From NCBI GenBank assembly GCA_903874275.1, contig CAIQRS010000010.1, positions 58,480 to 122,479 of the forward strand: 64,000 bases of DNA. The letters run 5' to 3'. Source of the stretch: an uncultured Anaeromyxobacter sp. Lineage in GTDB: Bacteria; Myxococcota; Myxococcia; Myxococcales; Anaeromyxobacteraceae. The notes beneath the pieces were generated by a model, which worked only from the letters and a program-made list of their open reading frames with translations, had not been told where the DNA came from and made no database searches. Positions 1 to 10,536 of the stretch are shown here, piece after piece. The position numbers and the translations under genes are program-made. The stretch's first letter is position 1. Every line of letters starts with the position of its first letter.

Positions 1-1002
1 CACGGGGCCCGCTCCTGGTGCTCGGTCGATACCACCGTCACGCCCAGCGTCGCGACGGGCTGCGCGACCGGGGTGACCTGCGACATCACGGTGTTCCAGC
101 GGCAGCAGGGCGATCCGGCGACCGCCAGGCCGGGGCTCTGCACCGGAGCCCTCCAGCTCGCTCCCATCGGCCCGGGCCCCTGGGACCAGACCGGCGGCGC
201 CGGCGTCACCTCGGGCTCCTTCTTCGTGGGGCCGAACTTCTTCCGGTGGCGCGATTCGGTCCGGCAGGACATCTTCGACCAGTCGATGCTGGTCCGCGTC
301 CTGACCACCGCCAACGGCACGGCGCTCCTGTCGGCCGCAGCCGGGAGCGTGGTCGCGATCGATCCCTCCAAGGTCTACTACGTCGGCCAGTCGCTCGGGG
401 CCATCAACGGGACGCTCGACGTCGCGGCCAATCCGCGCATCTCGCGCACCGTGCTCAGCGTGGGCGGCGCCACCTGGGTCGACATCGCGACCACCTCGCC
501 CAGCTTCGAGGGGCTCTATCGCGGCGTCCTCGAGTTCCTGGGAATCACGCCCGGCTCCACCGAGAACCTGCTCTTCCTCATCGCCGGCCACTGGATCCTC
601 GACCCGGCCGACCCGGCCAATTTCGCCGCGAACCTGGTCCACTCCCCCCTGCCCAACTTCCTCGTCGATCCCACCGGAGCGACGCCTCAGGCGCCCAAGG
701 CCGTCCTTGGCCAGGGAGCCCGCTGCGACGGCACGGTTCCAAATCCCACCAACGAGCTCCTCTTCGGGCTCATCGGCCTCGCGCCGCTCGAGCCCACGGC
801 ATCCTCCACCACTCCAGGCCTCCAGTGGTTCATGAACTCCACGGGCGGCACCTGCCCGACCGACGGCTCGGTCGGTCCAGGCGCCAATCACGGCTTCCTC
901 CTCGACTGGACCAACCCGGCCCTGGCCACGGCCGCGCAGCAGAACGTGGTCTCCTACCTCCTCGGCGGCCCCGTCTCCCCCACCCCCGTCGTCGTTCCCT
1001 GA
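1..1002 (+). CDS. Secreted alpha/beta hydrolase (lipase/esterase-like), 5' end outside window
   Basis: The window opens inside this gene; 333 C-terminal codons remain, in frame 1. A nucleophile elbow GQSLGA is visible with its Ser codon at 391-393, and a likely catalytic His lies in NHGFLLDW (codon 889-891) near the C-terminus. Both are typical of the alpha/beta-hydrolase fold. Several Cys residues and small extracellular-type loops suggest an exported enzyme. The stop at 1000-1002 is 8 bases before the ATG of a FadL-type fatty-acid porin, so the two probably form an operon. Inference: the hydrolase releases fatty acids outside the cell and the porin imports them. The exact substrate and the N-terminus cannot be seen. 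Confidence 0.8.
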   Translation, partial: HGARSWCSVDTTVTPSVATGCATGVTCDITVFQRQQGDPATARPGLCTGALQLAPIGPGPWDQTGGAGVTSGSFFVGPNFFRWRDSVRQDIFDQSMLVRVLTTANGTALLSAAAGSVVAIDPSKVYYVGQSLGAINGTLDVAANPRISRTVLSVGGATWVDIATTSPSFEGLYRGVLEFLGITPGSTENLLFLIAGHWILDPADPANFAANLVHSPLPNFLVDPTGATPQAPKAVLGQGARCDGTVPNPTNELLFGLIGLAPLEPTASSTTPGLQWFMNSTGGTCPTDGSVGPGANHGFLLDWTNPALATAAQQNVVSYLLGGPVSPTPVVVP

Positions 1003-1010
1003 GGACCACC

Positions 1011-2303
1011 ATGCGCAAGCTCCTGCTCGCCCTCCTCCTGGTCCCGGCCCTCGCCTCCGCGGGCGGCTACTCCATCCCCAGCGTCGTCTCCCGCGACCTC
1101 GCCATGAGCGACTCTCTGGTCGCCGACCAGACCGGCGCCGGCGCGGTCTTCCGCAACCCGGCGGCGCTCTCCCGCCTCTCCGGGCTCGACCTGACGCTGA
1201 ACGGCGGCATCATCGGCAACGGGTCCACCTGGACCAACACCACGAGCTACTACCCGTCCCCGGTCACCACCGACTTCAAGGCGGCGACCCCGCTGGCCTT
1301 CTTCGTCTCCTGGTCGGGAAAGATCTCCGGCCACGGCTACGGCGTCGGTGCCGGCGTGAACGTGCCCGGAGGTGGCAACGTCTTCTGGCCGTCGGACTGG
1401 GCCGGGCGCCACTCCTTCATCTCGGTGGACCGCAAGCTCTTCGGGGCCTACCTCACGGCGGGCTTCGAGATCATCCCGCAGATCCGGGTGGGAGGCGGCT
1501 TCGTCTACTACTACGCCACCGAGAAGCTCTCCGTGGCCAAGGCGCTCCCGGGCGGAAGCGACGGGCTCGTCACCGTGGCCGACTCGGGCGGCGCTCCCAG
1601 CTGGGACGCCTCGCTGGAGATCCAGCCCCTGCTGGACGTCCCGTTCCGCATCGGCCTCGACTACAAGCAGCAGGTCTTCATGAAGCTCAAGGGGCCGGCC
1701 AACTTCGACTTCCCCCCGGCCTTCGGCGCCGTCTACCCGAACCAGGAGTTCAACCACGTGCTCCCCTACCCGAGCACCTTCAACGTGGGCGTGGCCTGGC
1801 GCCCGGTCCCCACCGTGGACCTCACCGCCGGCTACACCTACGAGCACTACAGCGTCTACACCTCGGACACCTTCGTGGGGCAGACCATCGACCCGTCCAC
1901 CGGCCAGCCCCTCGAGCTCTCGGTGTGGCGCAACTACGGCAACGCCAGCATCTTCCGGCTGGGCGGGGCCTGGCAGGTCCTGCCGGAGCTCGAGCTGCGC
2001 GCCGGCTTCCTCTACGACGCCTCGGGCGTGAACCCGGCTTACTTCAACCCGTCCCTGCCCGACGGCAAGGCCTGGGCCGGATCGCTGGGGCTGGGCTGGG
2101 AGGTCGTGAAGGACCTCTCCATCAACGCCGCCTTCTTCAACGCCTGGTTCGAGACCCTGAACTCGGTTCCGGCCGCCAGCACGCCGACCCTCGACAACGC
2201 GTCGTCCTTCCCGGGCCAGTACAAGAACTTCGCGTGGGTCGCCAGCCTGGGCGTGAACTGGAAGTGGGACCCCCAGGCCAGCAAGCCGGCCACGGCGAAC
2301 TGA
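1011..2303 (+). CDS. FadL/TodX-type outer-membrane hydrophobic substrate transporter
   Basis: This 430-residue protein begins with a signal peptide (MRKLLLALLLVPALASA, cleavage before GGYS). The mature N-terminus contains the plug-domain signature of the FadL family: SIPS...RDLAMSDS followed by GAGAVFRNPAALS, where the NPA motif is highly conserved. The rest alternates aromatic-rich strands expected of a 14-strand barrel. FadL proteins carry long-chain fatty acids or other hydrophobic compounds across the outer membrane. The ATG at 1011 was chosen because it is directly followed by the signal peptide and is only 8 bases after the upstream hydrolase stop. A longer frame running back to position 18 is only a shadow of the hydrolase. 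Confidence 0.9.
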   Translation: MRKLLLALLLVPALASAGGYSIPSVVSRDLAMSDSLVADQTGAGAVFRNPAALSRLSGLDLTLNGGIIGNGSTWTNTTSYYPSPVTTDFKAATPLAFFVSWSGKISGHGYGVGAGVNVPGGGNVFWPSDWAGRHSFISVDRKLFGAYLTAGFEIIPQIRVGGGFVYYYATEKLSVAKALPGGSDGLVTVADSGGAPSWDASLEIQPLLDVPFRIGLDYKQQVFMKLKGPANFDFPPAFGAVYPNQEFNHVLPYPSTFNVGVAWRPVPTVDLTAGYTYEHYSVYTSDTFVGQTIDPSTGQPLELSVWRNYGNASIFRLGGAWQVLPELELRAGFLYDASGVNPAYFNPSLPDGKAWAGSLGLGWEVVKDLSINAAFFNAWFETLNSVPAASTPTLDNASSFPGQYKNFAWVASLGVNWKWDPQASKPATAN

Positions 2304-2330
2304 TCCGCATCCGCGACTGGAGTGAACACG

Positions 2331-2352
2331 GGCGCGCCCTCCGGGGCGCGCT
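2331..2352 (+). terminator. GC-rich hairpin after the FadL gene
   Basis: An 8-bp perfect stem (GCGCGCCC at 2332-2339 with GGGCGCGC at 2344-2351) closes a 4-base loop 28 bases after the FadL stop. Only a short T run follows (2358-2360), so this is a terminator-like structure rather than a textbook intrinsic terminator. It lies between convergent genes and could serve both. Confidence 0.5.
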
Positions 2353-2385
2353 CGCCGTTTCATGGCGCCGCCCGCTCTCAGCCCG

Positions 2386-3105
2386 CTACGGAAGGACGCA
2401 GTAGCGGGGCGAGAGCGCGCCGACCGAGAGCTGGATCTGGAGCCCGTCGTAGAAACCCTGGAGCCAGTTGGTGAGCTTCTCCGGCTCGGGCGAGTGGCCA
2501 TTGGTGTTGATCTGGCGGACCAGATCCATGCGCGTCCAGCCCGGATGGACCGGGTCCGCGGTGAAGACCATGGAGCCGAGGATCTTCGGGACCTCGGTGG
2601 TGCCGGAGGTCTTCCCGTAGAGCATCTTCACCTCGCTGGGCGCGGTGTCCGTGCCCTGGGTCACGCCGGCGCGCCAGGTCACCTCGAAGGTGTAGTGGCT
2701 CTGGATCCCACCGTGCGGGATCTCCTTGGTGACGAAGTTGACGGGGTACTGGGAGTCGGTGACGAGCCAGGCCTCGCAGTCGGTCTCGGTTCGCTCCGGC
2801 CAGAAGGCGACGTCCACGCCGGTGGGGACCTGGAGCACCTGCCACACCTGGGCGAGGGAGAAGGGCACGCAGCCGCGGGCCTTGCGCTCGTTGTAGCTCG
2901 GGTTCGCGAGCACGGCGCGGGCCGGACCGATGGAGAAGGCTCCCGGGCCGGTGGCGGCCTCGCACTCGGCGGGCAGCGCCACGTCGGTGACGAGCGCCAG
3001 GGGCCCCAGGCCAGGCGGGAGTTCCGTGTTCTCGGTCCCGCAGGCACCCAGGAGGAGGGGCGCGAGCAGGACGGCCGGGAGGATGGCTCGGAGGGGTCGA
3101 TTCAT
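2386..3105 (-). CDS. Hypothetical lipoprotein, 239 aa
   Basis: The protein starts with a basic n-region, a hydrophobic stretch and a lipobox (LLLGAC, Cys at about residue 22), so it should be an exported lipoprotein. No enzymatic motif was recognised in the mature part, which is soluble-looking with several Trp and Pro residues and four Cys beyond the lipobox. The gene is convergent with the FadL gene and divergent from the YgiB-like lipoprotein gene, and it is probably transcribed alone from the AT-rich gap at about 3140-3180. The function is unknown. Confidence 0.75.
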   Translation of the reverse strand: MNRPLRAILPAVLLAPLLLGACGTENTELPPGLGPLALVTDVALPAECEAATGPGAFSIGPARAVLANPSYNERKARGCVPFSLAQVWQVLQVPTGVDVAFWPERTETDCEAWLVTDSQYPVNFVTKEIPHGGIQSHYTFEVTWRAGVTQGTDTAPSEVKMLYGKTSGTTEVPKILGSMVFTADPVHPGWTRMDLVRQINTNGHSPEPEKLTNWLQGFYDGLQIQLSVGALSPRYCVLP

Positions 3106-3296
3106 GGCTCACATTCTAACCGGCTTCATCTCGAAGCGCTGCTTCCTGAATAATCTAAGAAATTCAATATGATATAGTCGGTAACCCGACTTTCGCTCCG
3201 GAGGGCGACCGGGGCCACGGCGAGAAGTCGCATCATTGCTCGCATTCGGTCGTCCTGGCGTCGACACCGGCCCCGCACCGTGCTCCACTCGAACGG
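3106..3296. promoter_or_regulatory. AT-rich divergent promoter region
   Basis: This gap separates two divergent lipoprotein genes. Bases 3145-3180 are strikingly AT-rich for this genome (aataatctaagaaattc, then aatatgatata), the best place for promoter elements. A small dyad GTCGG-TAAC-CCGAC lies at about 3177-3190. No specific regulator site was recognised. Confidence 0.4.
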
Positions 3297-3734
3297 ATGC
3301 GCAAGCCGGCCTCCATCCGCCTCGGACTGCTCCTCGCAGTCTCGGCGCTGCTCCTTTCCTGCGACGGCGAGAAGCCCCAGGAGAAGCGCTGCGTGGACGA
3401 CGACGGGCGCTACGTGGACGACGCGCTCTGCACGACCGCCGCACCGGGCGCCCCGGCTGCCGACGGGGGCGTCGCCTCGTCGGCCACCGGTGGCTGGGAC
3501 CAGCCGGACGGAGGCACGGCTGCGCCCCGGAGCGGCGGCTACCACTTCATCTGGATCCCGTACGGCATGTTCGGGGGGATGGGGAGCTACGCCCCCGGCT
3601 ACGTCCGCACCGGGCCGGGCGGAGCCGCCACCTCCGGAGCGGCCACCTCGACCCCGGTGAGCCGGGGCGGCTTCGGCGCCACCGGCGCGACCCACGCCGG
3701 GTCCTCCTCGTCCGCGGCCACCGCCGGGAGCTGA
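3297..3734 (+). CDS. YgiB-like (DUF1190-type) lipoprotein
   Basis: This 145-residue protein has a signal peptide with lipobox LLLSC, then a Cys-containing acidic segment (KRCVDDDGRYVDDALC), a Gly/Tyr-rich middle (GGYHFIWIPYG) and a C-terminal VSRGGFG segment. E. coli YgiB, as I recall it, has the same order: lipobox, Cys-rich region, Gly-rich region and a TRGGFG segment near the C-terminus. The next gene, 7 bases downstream, is a YgiC-like glutathionylspermidine-synthase-fold protein, so the ygiB-ygiC pairing supports the assignment. The function of YgiB is not established. The start is the ATG just before the signal peptide. Confidence 0.65.
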   Translation: MRKPASIRLGLLLAVSALLLSCDGEKPQEKRCVDDDGRYVDDALCTTAAPGAPAADGGVASSATGGWDQPDGGTAAPRSGGYHFIWIPYGMFGGMGSYAPGYVRTGPGGAATSGAATSTPVSRGGFGATGATHAGSSSSAATAGS

Positions 3735-3741
3735 CCCGCCG

Positions 3742-4944
3742 ATGGAACGCCGGGAGCGGGAGCCACGGCAGGACTGGCGTCGCCGGGTGGAGGAGGTGGG
3801 CTTCCCCATCCACACCGCCGACACCCCGTACTGGGACGAGTCGGCATTCTGGGCGTTCACTCCGGGTGACGTGGAGATCCTCGAGCGGGCCACCGCGGGA
3901 CTTCAAGAATTGGTGCTCGCCGCGGTCGGCCACGTCGTCGAGACCGGACGCTACTGGGAGCGGCTCGCCATCCCCCGGGAGATGGCGCCGCTCGTGGCCC
4001 GCTCCTGGGAGGGGGTGGACGGGGACGGCGATCCCTCCATCTACGGCCGGATGGACCTGGCCTGGGACGGCCTGGGGACCCCGCGCCTCCTCGAGTACAA
4101 CGCAGACACCCCCACCGGGCTGGTCGAGGCCGCGGTGGTCCAGTGGCACTGGCTGCAGGACGTGGACCCCGCCGCCGACCAGTGGAACTCGATCCACGAG
4201 CGGCTGGTGGCGGGCTGGAAGGAGCTCGCACCCTGGCTCCCGGTGGGACCGCTCCACTTCGCGAGCCTCCCCGTCCCCGAGGACGCCCTCACCACCACCT
4301 ACCTCCAGGACACCGCCGCCCAGGGTGGCCTGCGCACCTCCTTCGTGGAGATGGGGGCCATCGGCTGGGACGAGGGGAAGCGGGCCTTCGTGGACGGCGA
4401 CGGCGTCGAGATGCGGGCCTGCTTCAAGCTCTACCCCTGGGAGTGGATGGCCCGGGAGACCTTCGGCGCCATGCTGCCGCGGGCCCACACCCGCTGGATC
4501 GAGCCGGCCTGGAAGATGGTGGCCTCGAACAAGGGGATCCTGGCGGTGCTCTGGGAACTCAACCCCGGCCACCCGAACCTCCTGCCCGCCTTCCTCGAGC
4601 CGGGCGACCTCCGGAGCTACGCGCGCAAGCCGCTGCTCTCCCGCGAGGGGGCCAACGTGACCCTGGTCCGCGACGGCGAGGTGCTCGCCGAGGGGACGGA
4701 CGACGGCTACGGCAAGGAGGGGCACGTCTGGCAGGCGCTCTGGGAACCATCCGTCCCCATGCCCCGCTCCCTCTCCATCGGAAGCTGGCTGGTGCGGGGC
4801 GTGCCGGCCGGCGCCGGGCTCCGGGAATCGGAGGGCCCCATCACCGGGAACCTCTCGCGCTTCGTTCCCCACCTGGTCTCCGAGGACGCCGGCGGCGACC
4901 CCCGGTTGCGCGCCCGCTTCCGGGCCATCGGCGAAGGGCGCTAA
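3742..4944 (+). CDS. Glutathionylspermidine synthase-family (YgiC-like) ATP-grasp protein
   Basis: This 400-residue protein matches the YgiC/YjfC family, which shares the pre-ATP-grasp and ATP-grasp fold of the glutathionylspermidine synthetase C-terminal domain. Recognisable features are GRMDLAWDG and LLEYNADTPTGLVEA in the first 140 residues, FKLYPWEWM in the middle and the C-terminal GSWLVRGVPAGAGLRES. The family ligates an amine to a carboxylate at ATP cost, but the physiological substrate of YgiC-type members is unsettled and they lack the amidase domain of true Gss. The gene follows a YgiB-like lipoprotein gene by 7 bases and precedes the debranching enzyme gene by 9 bases, so the three may be cotranscribed. 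Confidence 0.8.
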   Translation: MERREREPRQDWRRRVEEVGFPIHTADTPYWDESAFWAFTPGDVEILERATAGLQELVLAAVGHVVETGRYWERLAIPREMAPLVARSWEGVDGDGDPSIYGRMDLAWDGLGTPRLLEYNADTPTGLVEAAVVQWHWLQDVDPAADQWNSIHERLVAGWKELAPWLPVGPLHFASLPVPEDALTTTYLQDTAAQGGLRTSFVEMGAIGWDEGKRAFVDGDGVEMRACFKLYPWEWMARETFGAMLPRAHTRWIEPAWKMVASNKGILAVLWELNPGHPNLLPAFLEPGDLRSYARKPLLSREGANVTLVRDGEVLAEGTDDGYGKEGHVWQALWEPSVPMPRSLSIGSWLVRGVPAGAGLRESEGPITGNLSRFVPHLVSEDAGGDPRLRARFRAIGEGR

Positions 4945-4953
4945 GCTTCCTCC

Positions 4954-7017
4954 ATGGACGTCACCCCGGGACGAAGCTGGCCGCTCGGCGCCACCCTGGA
5001 CGGCGGCGGGGTGAACTTCAGCATCTGGTCCCGCCACGCCACCGCGGCCGAGCTCTGCCTCTTCGACTCCCCCGAGAGCGCCCGGCCGTCCCGCTCCATC
5101 CGGCTCGACCCGTCCGCCCACCGCACCTACCACTACTGGCACGTGCACGTGGCCGGCCTCGCCCCCGGGCAGCTCTACGGCTGGCGCATCCACGGCCCGT
5201 TCGACCCGGCCCACGGCTACCGCTTCGACGGGCAGAAGCTGCTCCTCGACCCCTACGCGCGTGCGGTGGCCGTGCCCACCACCTACGACCGGCAGGCCGC
5301 CGTCGGGCGCGGAGACAACGCGGGCAAGGCCATGAAGGGCGTGGTGGCCGACCTCTCCCGCTACGACTGGGAGGGGGACCGGCCCCTGCGCCGCCGCTCG
5401 CCCCACGCGGTGGTCTACGAGATGCACGTGAAAGGATTCACCTTCCACGAGAGCTCCGGCGTCGCCGCCCCGCGGCGCGGGACGTTCGCCGGGATGGTGG
5501 AGAAGATCCCCTACCTGCGCGACCTGGGCGTGACCGCGGTGGAGCTCATGCCGGTGTTCCAGTTCGACGCCCAGGACGGGAAGGGGGGGCTCCCCAACTA
5601 CTGGGGCTACTCGCCGGTCTCCTTCTTCGCCCCCCACCTGGCCTACTCCGCCGCCGGGACCCCGCTCGGCGCCCTCGACGAGTTCCGCGACCTGGTGAAG
5701 GCGCTGCACCGCGCCGACATCGAGGTGATCCTGGACGTGGTCTTCAACCACTCCGCCGAGGGGGACGAGAAGGGGCCGACCATCTCCTTCCGCGGCCTCG
5801 ACAACCGGGCCTATTACATCCTCGAGGACTACCGGCGCTACGCCAACTTCACCGGGTGCGGGAACACGCTCAAGGCCAACCACCCGGTGGTGCGCCGCCT
5901 GATGCTCGACGCGCTCCGCCACTGGGTGTCGGAGATGCACGTGGACGGGTTCCGCTTCGACCTGGCGTCGGTGCTCTCCCGCGGCACCGACGGCAATCCG
6001 GTGAAGAACGCGCCGGCGGTCTGGGACATCGAGAGCGACCCGGTGCTGGCCGGCTCGAAGCTCATCGCCGAGGCCTGGGACGCGGCCGGCCTCTACCAGG
6101 TGGGCCACTTCGTGGGCGACTCCTGGAAGGAGTGGAACGGCAAGTTCCGCGACGACGTGCGCTCCTTCCTGCGCGGCGACCCGGGGCGGGTGTCCCACTT
6201 CGCCAACCGCCTTCTGGCCAGCCCCGACCTCTACGAGCAGAAGGAGCGCGAGCCGGAGCAGAGCGTCAACTTCGTCACCTGCCACGACGGGCTCACGCTG
6301 AACGACCTGGTGACCTACGAGGTGAAGCGCAACGAGGCGAACCGCGAGGGGAACCGCGACGGCACCAGCCACGAGCTGGCCTGGAACTGCGGCGTGGAGG
6401 GGCCCTCCGACGACCCTGCCGTGGAGCTGCTGCGCAACCGGCAGGTGAAGAATTTCCTGGCGGTGAACCTGCTCTCGGCCGGCGTCCCCATGATCCTGAT
6501 GGGGGACGAGATGCGCCGCACCCAGGGGGGCAACAACAACGCCTGGTGCCAGGACAGCGAGATCTCCTGGCTCGACTGGAGCCTGCGCAAGGTCCACGCC
6601 GACGTGCACCGCTTCCTGCGGCGGCTCATCCGGCTGCGCTCCTCGCTCCACCCCGACCCGCGCCGCTCCGGGACCCTCACCCAGTTCCTCCGCCGGGCCC
6701 GCATCGAGTGGCACGGGGTGAAGCTGGGGGAGCCCGACTGGGGCGACCAGAGCCGCAGCATCGCCGTGACCTTCCAGGAGCCGGACGGGCCGGCGGTGGC
6801 CCACGTGATGGTGAACGCCTGGCACGAGCCGCTCGACTTCGAGCTGCCCCCCGTCGAGCAGGGATGGCGTCTCATGGTGGACACCTTCCTGCCCTCGCCC
6901 GACGACATCCGGACCTGGGAGGAGGCGGCGGTGCTCCAGACCGGGAGCTACCTGGTCAACGGCCACTCCTTCGTCTTCCTGGCGGCGCTGGCGCCGGAGC
7001 GGGTGGAGCCCGACTAG
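4954..7017 (+). CDS. glgX: Glycogen debranching enzyme (GH13 isoamylase type)
   Basis: This 687-residue protein has an N-terminal CBM48 domain (about 1-110, beginning GRSWPLGATLDGGGVNF) and a GH13 barrel. The catalytic set is visible: nucleophile Asp in GFRFDLASV, acid/base Glu in LIAEAWDAAG and the transition-state Asp in FVTCHDGLTLND. The length matches the GlgX/TreX family, which hydrolyses alpha-1,6 branches of glycogen or limit dextrin. The start is an ATG 9 bases after the YgiC-like gene. The stop overlaps the stop of the convergent MBL-fold gene by 4 bases, so no terminator lies between them. No other glycogen genes are in the window. Confidence 0.92.
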   Translation: MDVTPGRSWPLGATLDGGGVNFSIWSRHATAAELCLFDSPESARPSRSIRLDPSAHRTYHYWHVHVAGLAPGQLYGWRIHGPFDPAHGYRFDGQKLLLDPYARAVAVPTTYDRQAAVGRGDNAGKAMKGVVADLSRYDWEGDRPLRRRSPHAVVYEMHVKGFTFHESSGVAAPRRGTFAGMVEKIPYLRDLGVTAVELMPVFQFDAQDGKGGLPNYWGYSPVSFFAPHLAYSAAGTPLGALDEFRDLVKALHRADIEVILDVVFNHSAEGDEKGPTISFRGLDNRAYYILEDYRRYANFTGCGNTLKANHPVVRRLMLDALRHWVSEMHVDGFRFDLASVLSRGTDGNPVKNAPAVWDIESDPVLAGSKLIAEAWDAAGLYQVGHFVGDSWKEWNGKFRDDVRSFLRGDPGRVSHFANRLLASPDLYEQKEREPEQSVNFVTCHDGLTLNDLVTYEVKRNEANREGNRDGTSHELAWNCGVEGPSDDPAVELLRNRQVKNFLAVNLLSAGVPMILMGDEMRRTQGGNNNAWCQDSEISWLDWSLRKVHADVHRFLRRLIRLRSSLHPDPRRSGTLTQFLRRARIEWHGVKLGEPDWGDQSRSIAVTFQEPDGPAVAHVMVNAWHEPLDFELPPVEQGWRLMVDTFLPSPDDIRTWEEAAVLQTGSYLVNGHSFVFLAALAPERVEPD

Positions 7018-7973
7018 CTCCTGGCCCCGCCCTGCGACGCCATCCAGACCTCGAGCCCCTGCGCGTTGAGATCGAGGTCGGCGGCGAAGGCCTCGAGCGC
7101 CTCCTCCCGCGTCCCCTTCCAGCCGCGCCGCGAGAGCAGGCCGACGAGCTGCCCCTCGAGGCCGGCCCGGATGGCGGCCTGCCGCCCCGGCCCCGGAGGC
7201 GCCTCCCGGGCGATGGCCACGTGGCCGTCCACGGCCTCGAGCATGGCCGCGGCCGCCTCGGGGATCCGCCCCTCGATCATGCCGTAGTGGGTGAGGTAGA
7301 TCCGCTCCGGCCTCTCGGCGAGCATGCGCTCGACCGAGGAGCGCAGCGCCGGCGGGTCGAACTGCACCGGGGTGGTGGTGGGGTACATGAACGGACCGCT
7401 GGCGTCGTCGAACTCCCGGTAGGAGATGCCGAAGGTGTCGCCGCTGAAGAAGCCGCGGGTGGCCGGGTCGTGCACGACGAAGTGGTGCCTGGCGTGCCCC
7501 GGCGCGTCGAGCATGCGAAGCGTCCGTCCGCCCAGGTCGACCACCGTTCCCTCCGGCGCCTCGATCACCCGATCGGCCTGCGCCGGGAACACGTCCCCGT
7601 AGAGGGCCCGGATGGCCTCCATGCCGCCGTAGACCTCGGCCGCCCCGGCCAGCAGCTTCGAGGGGTCGATCATGTGGCGGGCGCCGCGGGGGTGGACGAC
7701 CAGCTTCGCCTGCGGAAGACGGGCGAGCAGCGCCCCGGCCCCGGCCGCGTGGTCGAGGTGCACGTGGGTCACGATCACGTGGCTCACCTCCCCGGTCGCG
7801 ATCCCGTGGGCGGAGAGCGCGGCCATCAGGTGGGGTACGCTGTGGGCCGTGCCGGTCTCGACCACCGCCGCGCCCGACCCGCCCTTCACGATCCAGGCGG
7901 CGGCGGTCCCGGGGCGCACGTAGCCGGTGTCCACCAGGATCACTCCCGGTGCGACCTCCCGCGGCGGCGCCAT
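7014..7973 (-). CDS. MBL-fold metallo-hydrolase
   Basis: This 319-residue protein has the metallo-beta-lactamase motif THVHLDHAAG (HxHxDH) at about 80-90, a second metal-ligand His in HPRGARHM, the bridging Asp in FFSGDTFG and a final His in YLTHYG. It therefore has the full binuclear zinc site of glyoxalase-II-like hydrolases. A C-terminal helical extension of about 70 residues follows. The substrate is not predictable. The ATG at 7973 lies 8 bases after the prolyl oligopeptidase stop, which suggests cotranscription. Longer minus-strand frames across this region are shadows. Confidence 0.85.
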   Translation of the reverse strand: MAPPREVAPGVILVDTGYVRPGTAAAWIVKGGSGAAVVETGTAHSVPHLMAALSAHGIATGEVSHVIVTHVHLDHAAGAGALLARLPQAKLVVHPRGARHMIDPSKLLAGAAEVYGGMEAIRALYGDVFPAQADRVIEAPEGTVVDLGGRTLRMLDAPGHARHHFVVHDPATRGFFSGDTFGISYREFDDASGPFMYPTTTPVQFDPPALRSSVERMLAERPERIYLTHYGMIEGRIPEAAAAMLEAVDGHVAIAREAPPGPGRQAAIRAGLEGQLVGLLSRRGWKGTREEALEAFAADLDLNAQGLEVWMASQGGARS

Positions 7974-7981
7974 GGCCGCGC

Positions 7982-10171
<2,190 letters not shown>

Positions 10172-10230
10172 GGTGTCCTCCGGAATGGGGCGGTGCGTGC
10201 GAAATCCTAGCCGAAAGGTGGGGGGCGCGC

Positions 10231-10533
10231 TTGACGGCACCGCGCCCCGGACACAGTTTCGAGGACGTGCTCCGGGACGACTACCTGATGCGCCTGGTGC
10301 GCCAGCTGGCCGACGCGCTGGCCCGCATCGCCGGCCTCCGGAAGGCGGGGCTCCTCGATCAGGCCTCCCAGGAGCTCGACGCCGCCTTCGCCTCGCTGGG
10401 CGGCATCGACCCGCTGCTGGTCCGGGACGGTGACGCGGCCTTCCTCCTCTCGCTGGTGCAGGACCCGGCCCGGCGCGAGACGCTGGCCCGGCTCCTCGAG
10501 GAGCGGGACGCGCTGCGCGCCGCCCGCCGCTGA
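10231..10533 (+). CDS. Small helical protein (DUF6483-like)
   Basis: This 100-residue protein has a regular amphipathic pattern: DDYLMRLVRQLADALARI, then KAGLLDQASQELDAAF, then LLVRDGDAAFLLSLV. It resembles the DUF6483 family of small helical proteins of unknown function. The TTG start at 10231 is preceded by AAGGTGGGGG. A GTG at 10267 is an alternative and would remove 12 residues. The gene diverges from the prolyl oligopeptidase gene and converges with the sirtuin gene, with 3 bases between stops. Confidence 0.6.
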   Translation: MTAPRPGHSFEDVLRDDYLMRLVRQLADALARIAGLRKAGLLDQASQELDAAFASLGGIDPLLVRDGDAAFLLSLVQDPARRETLARLLEERDALRAARR

Positions 10534-10536
10534 CCA

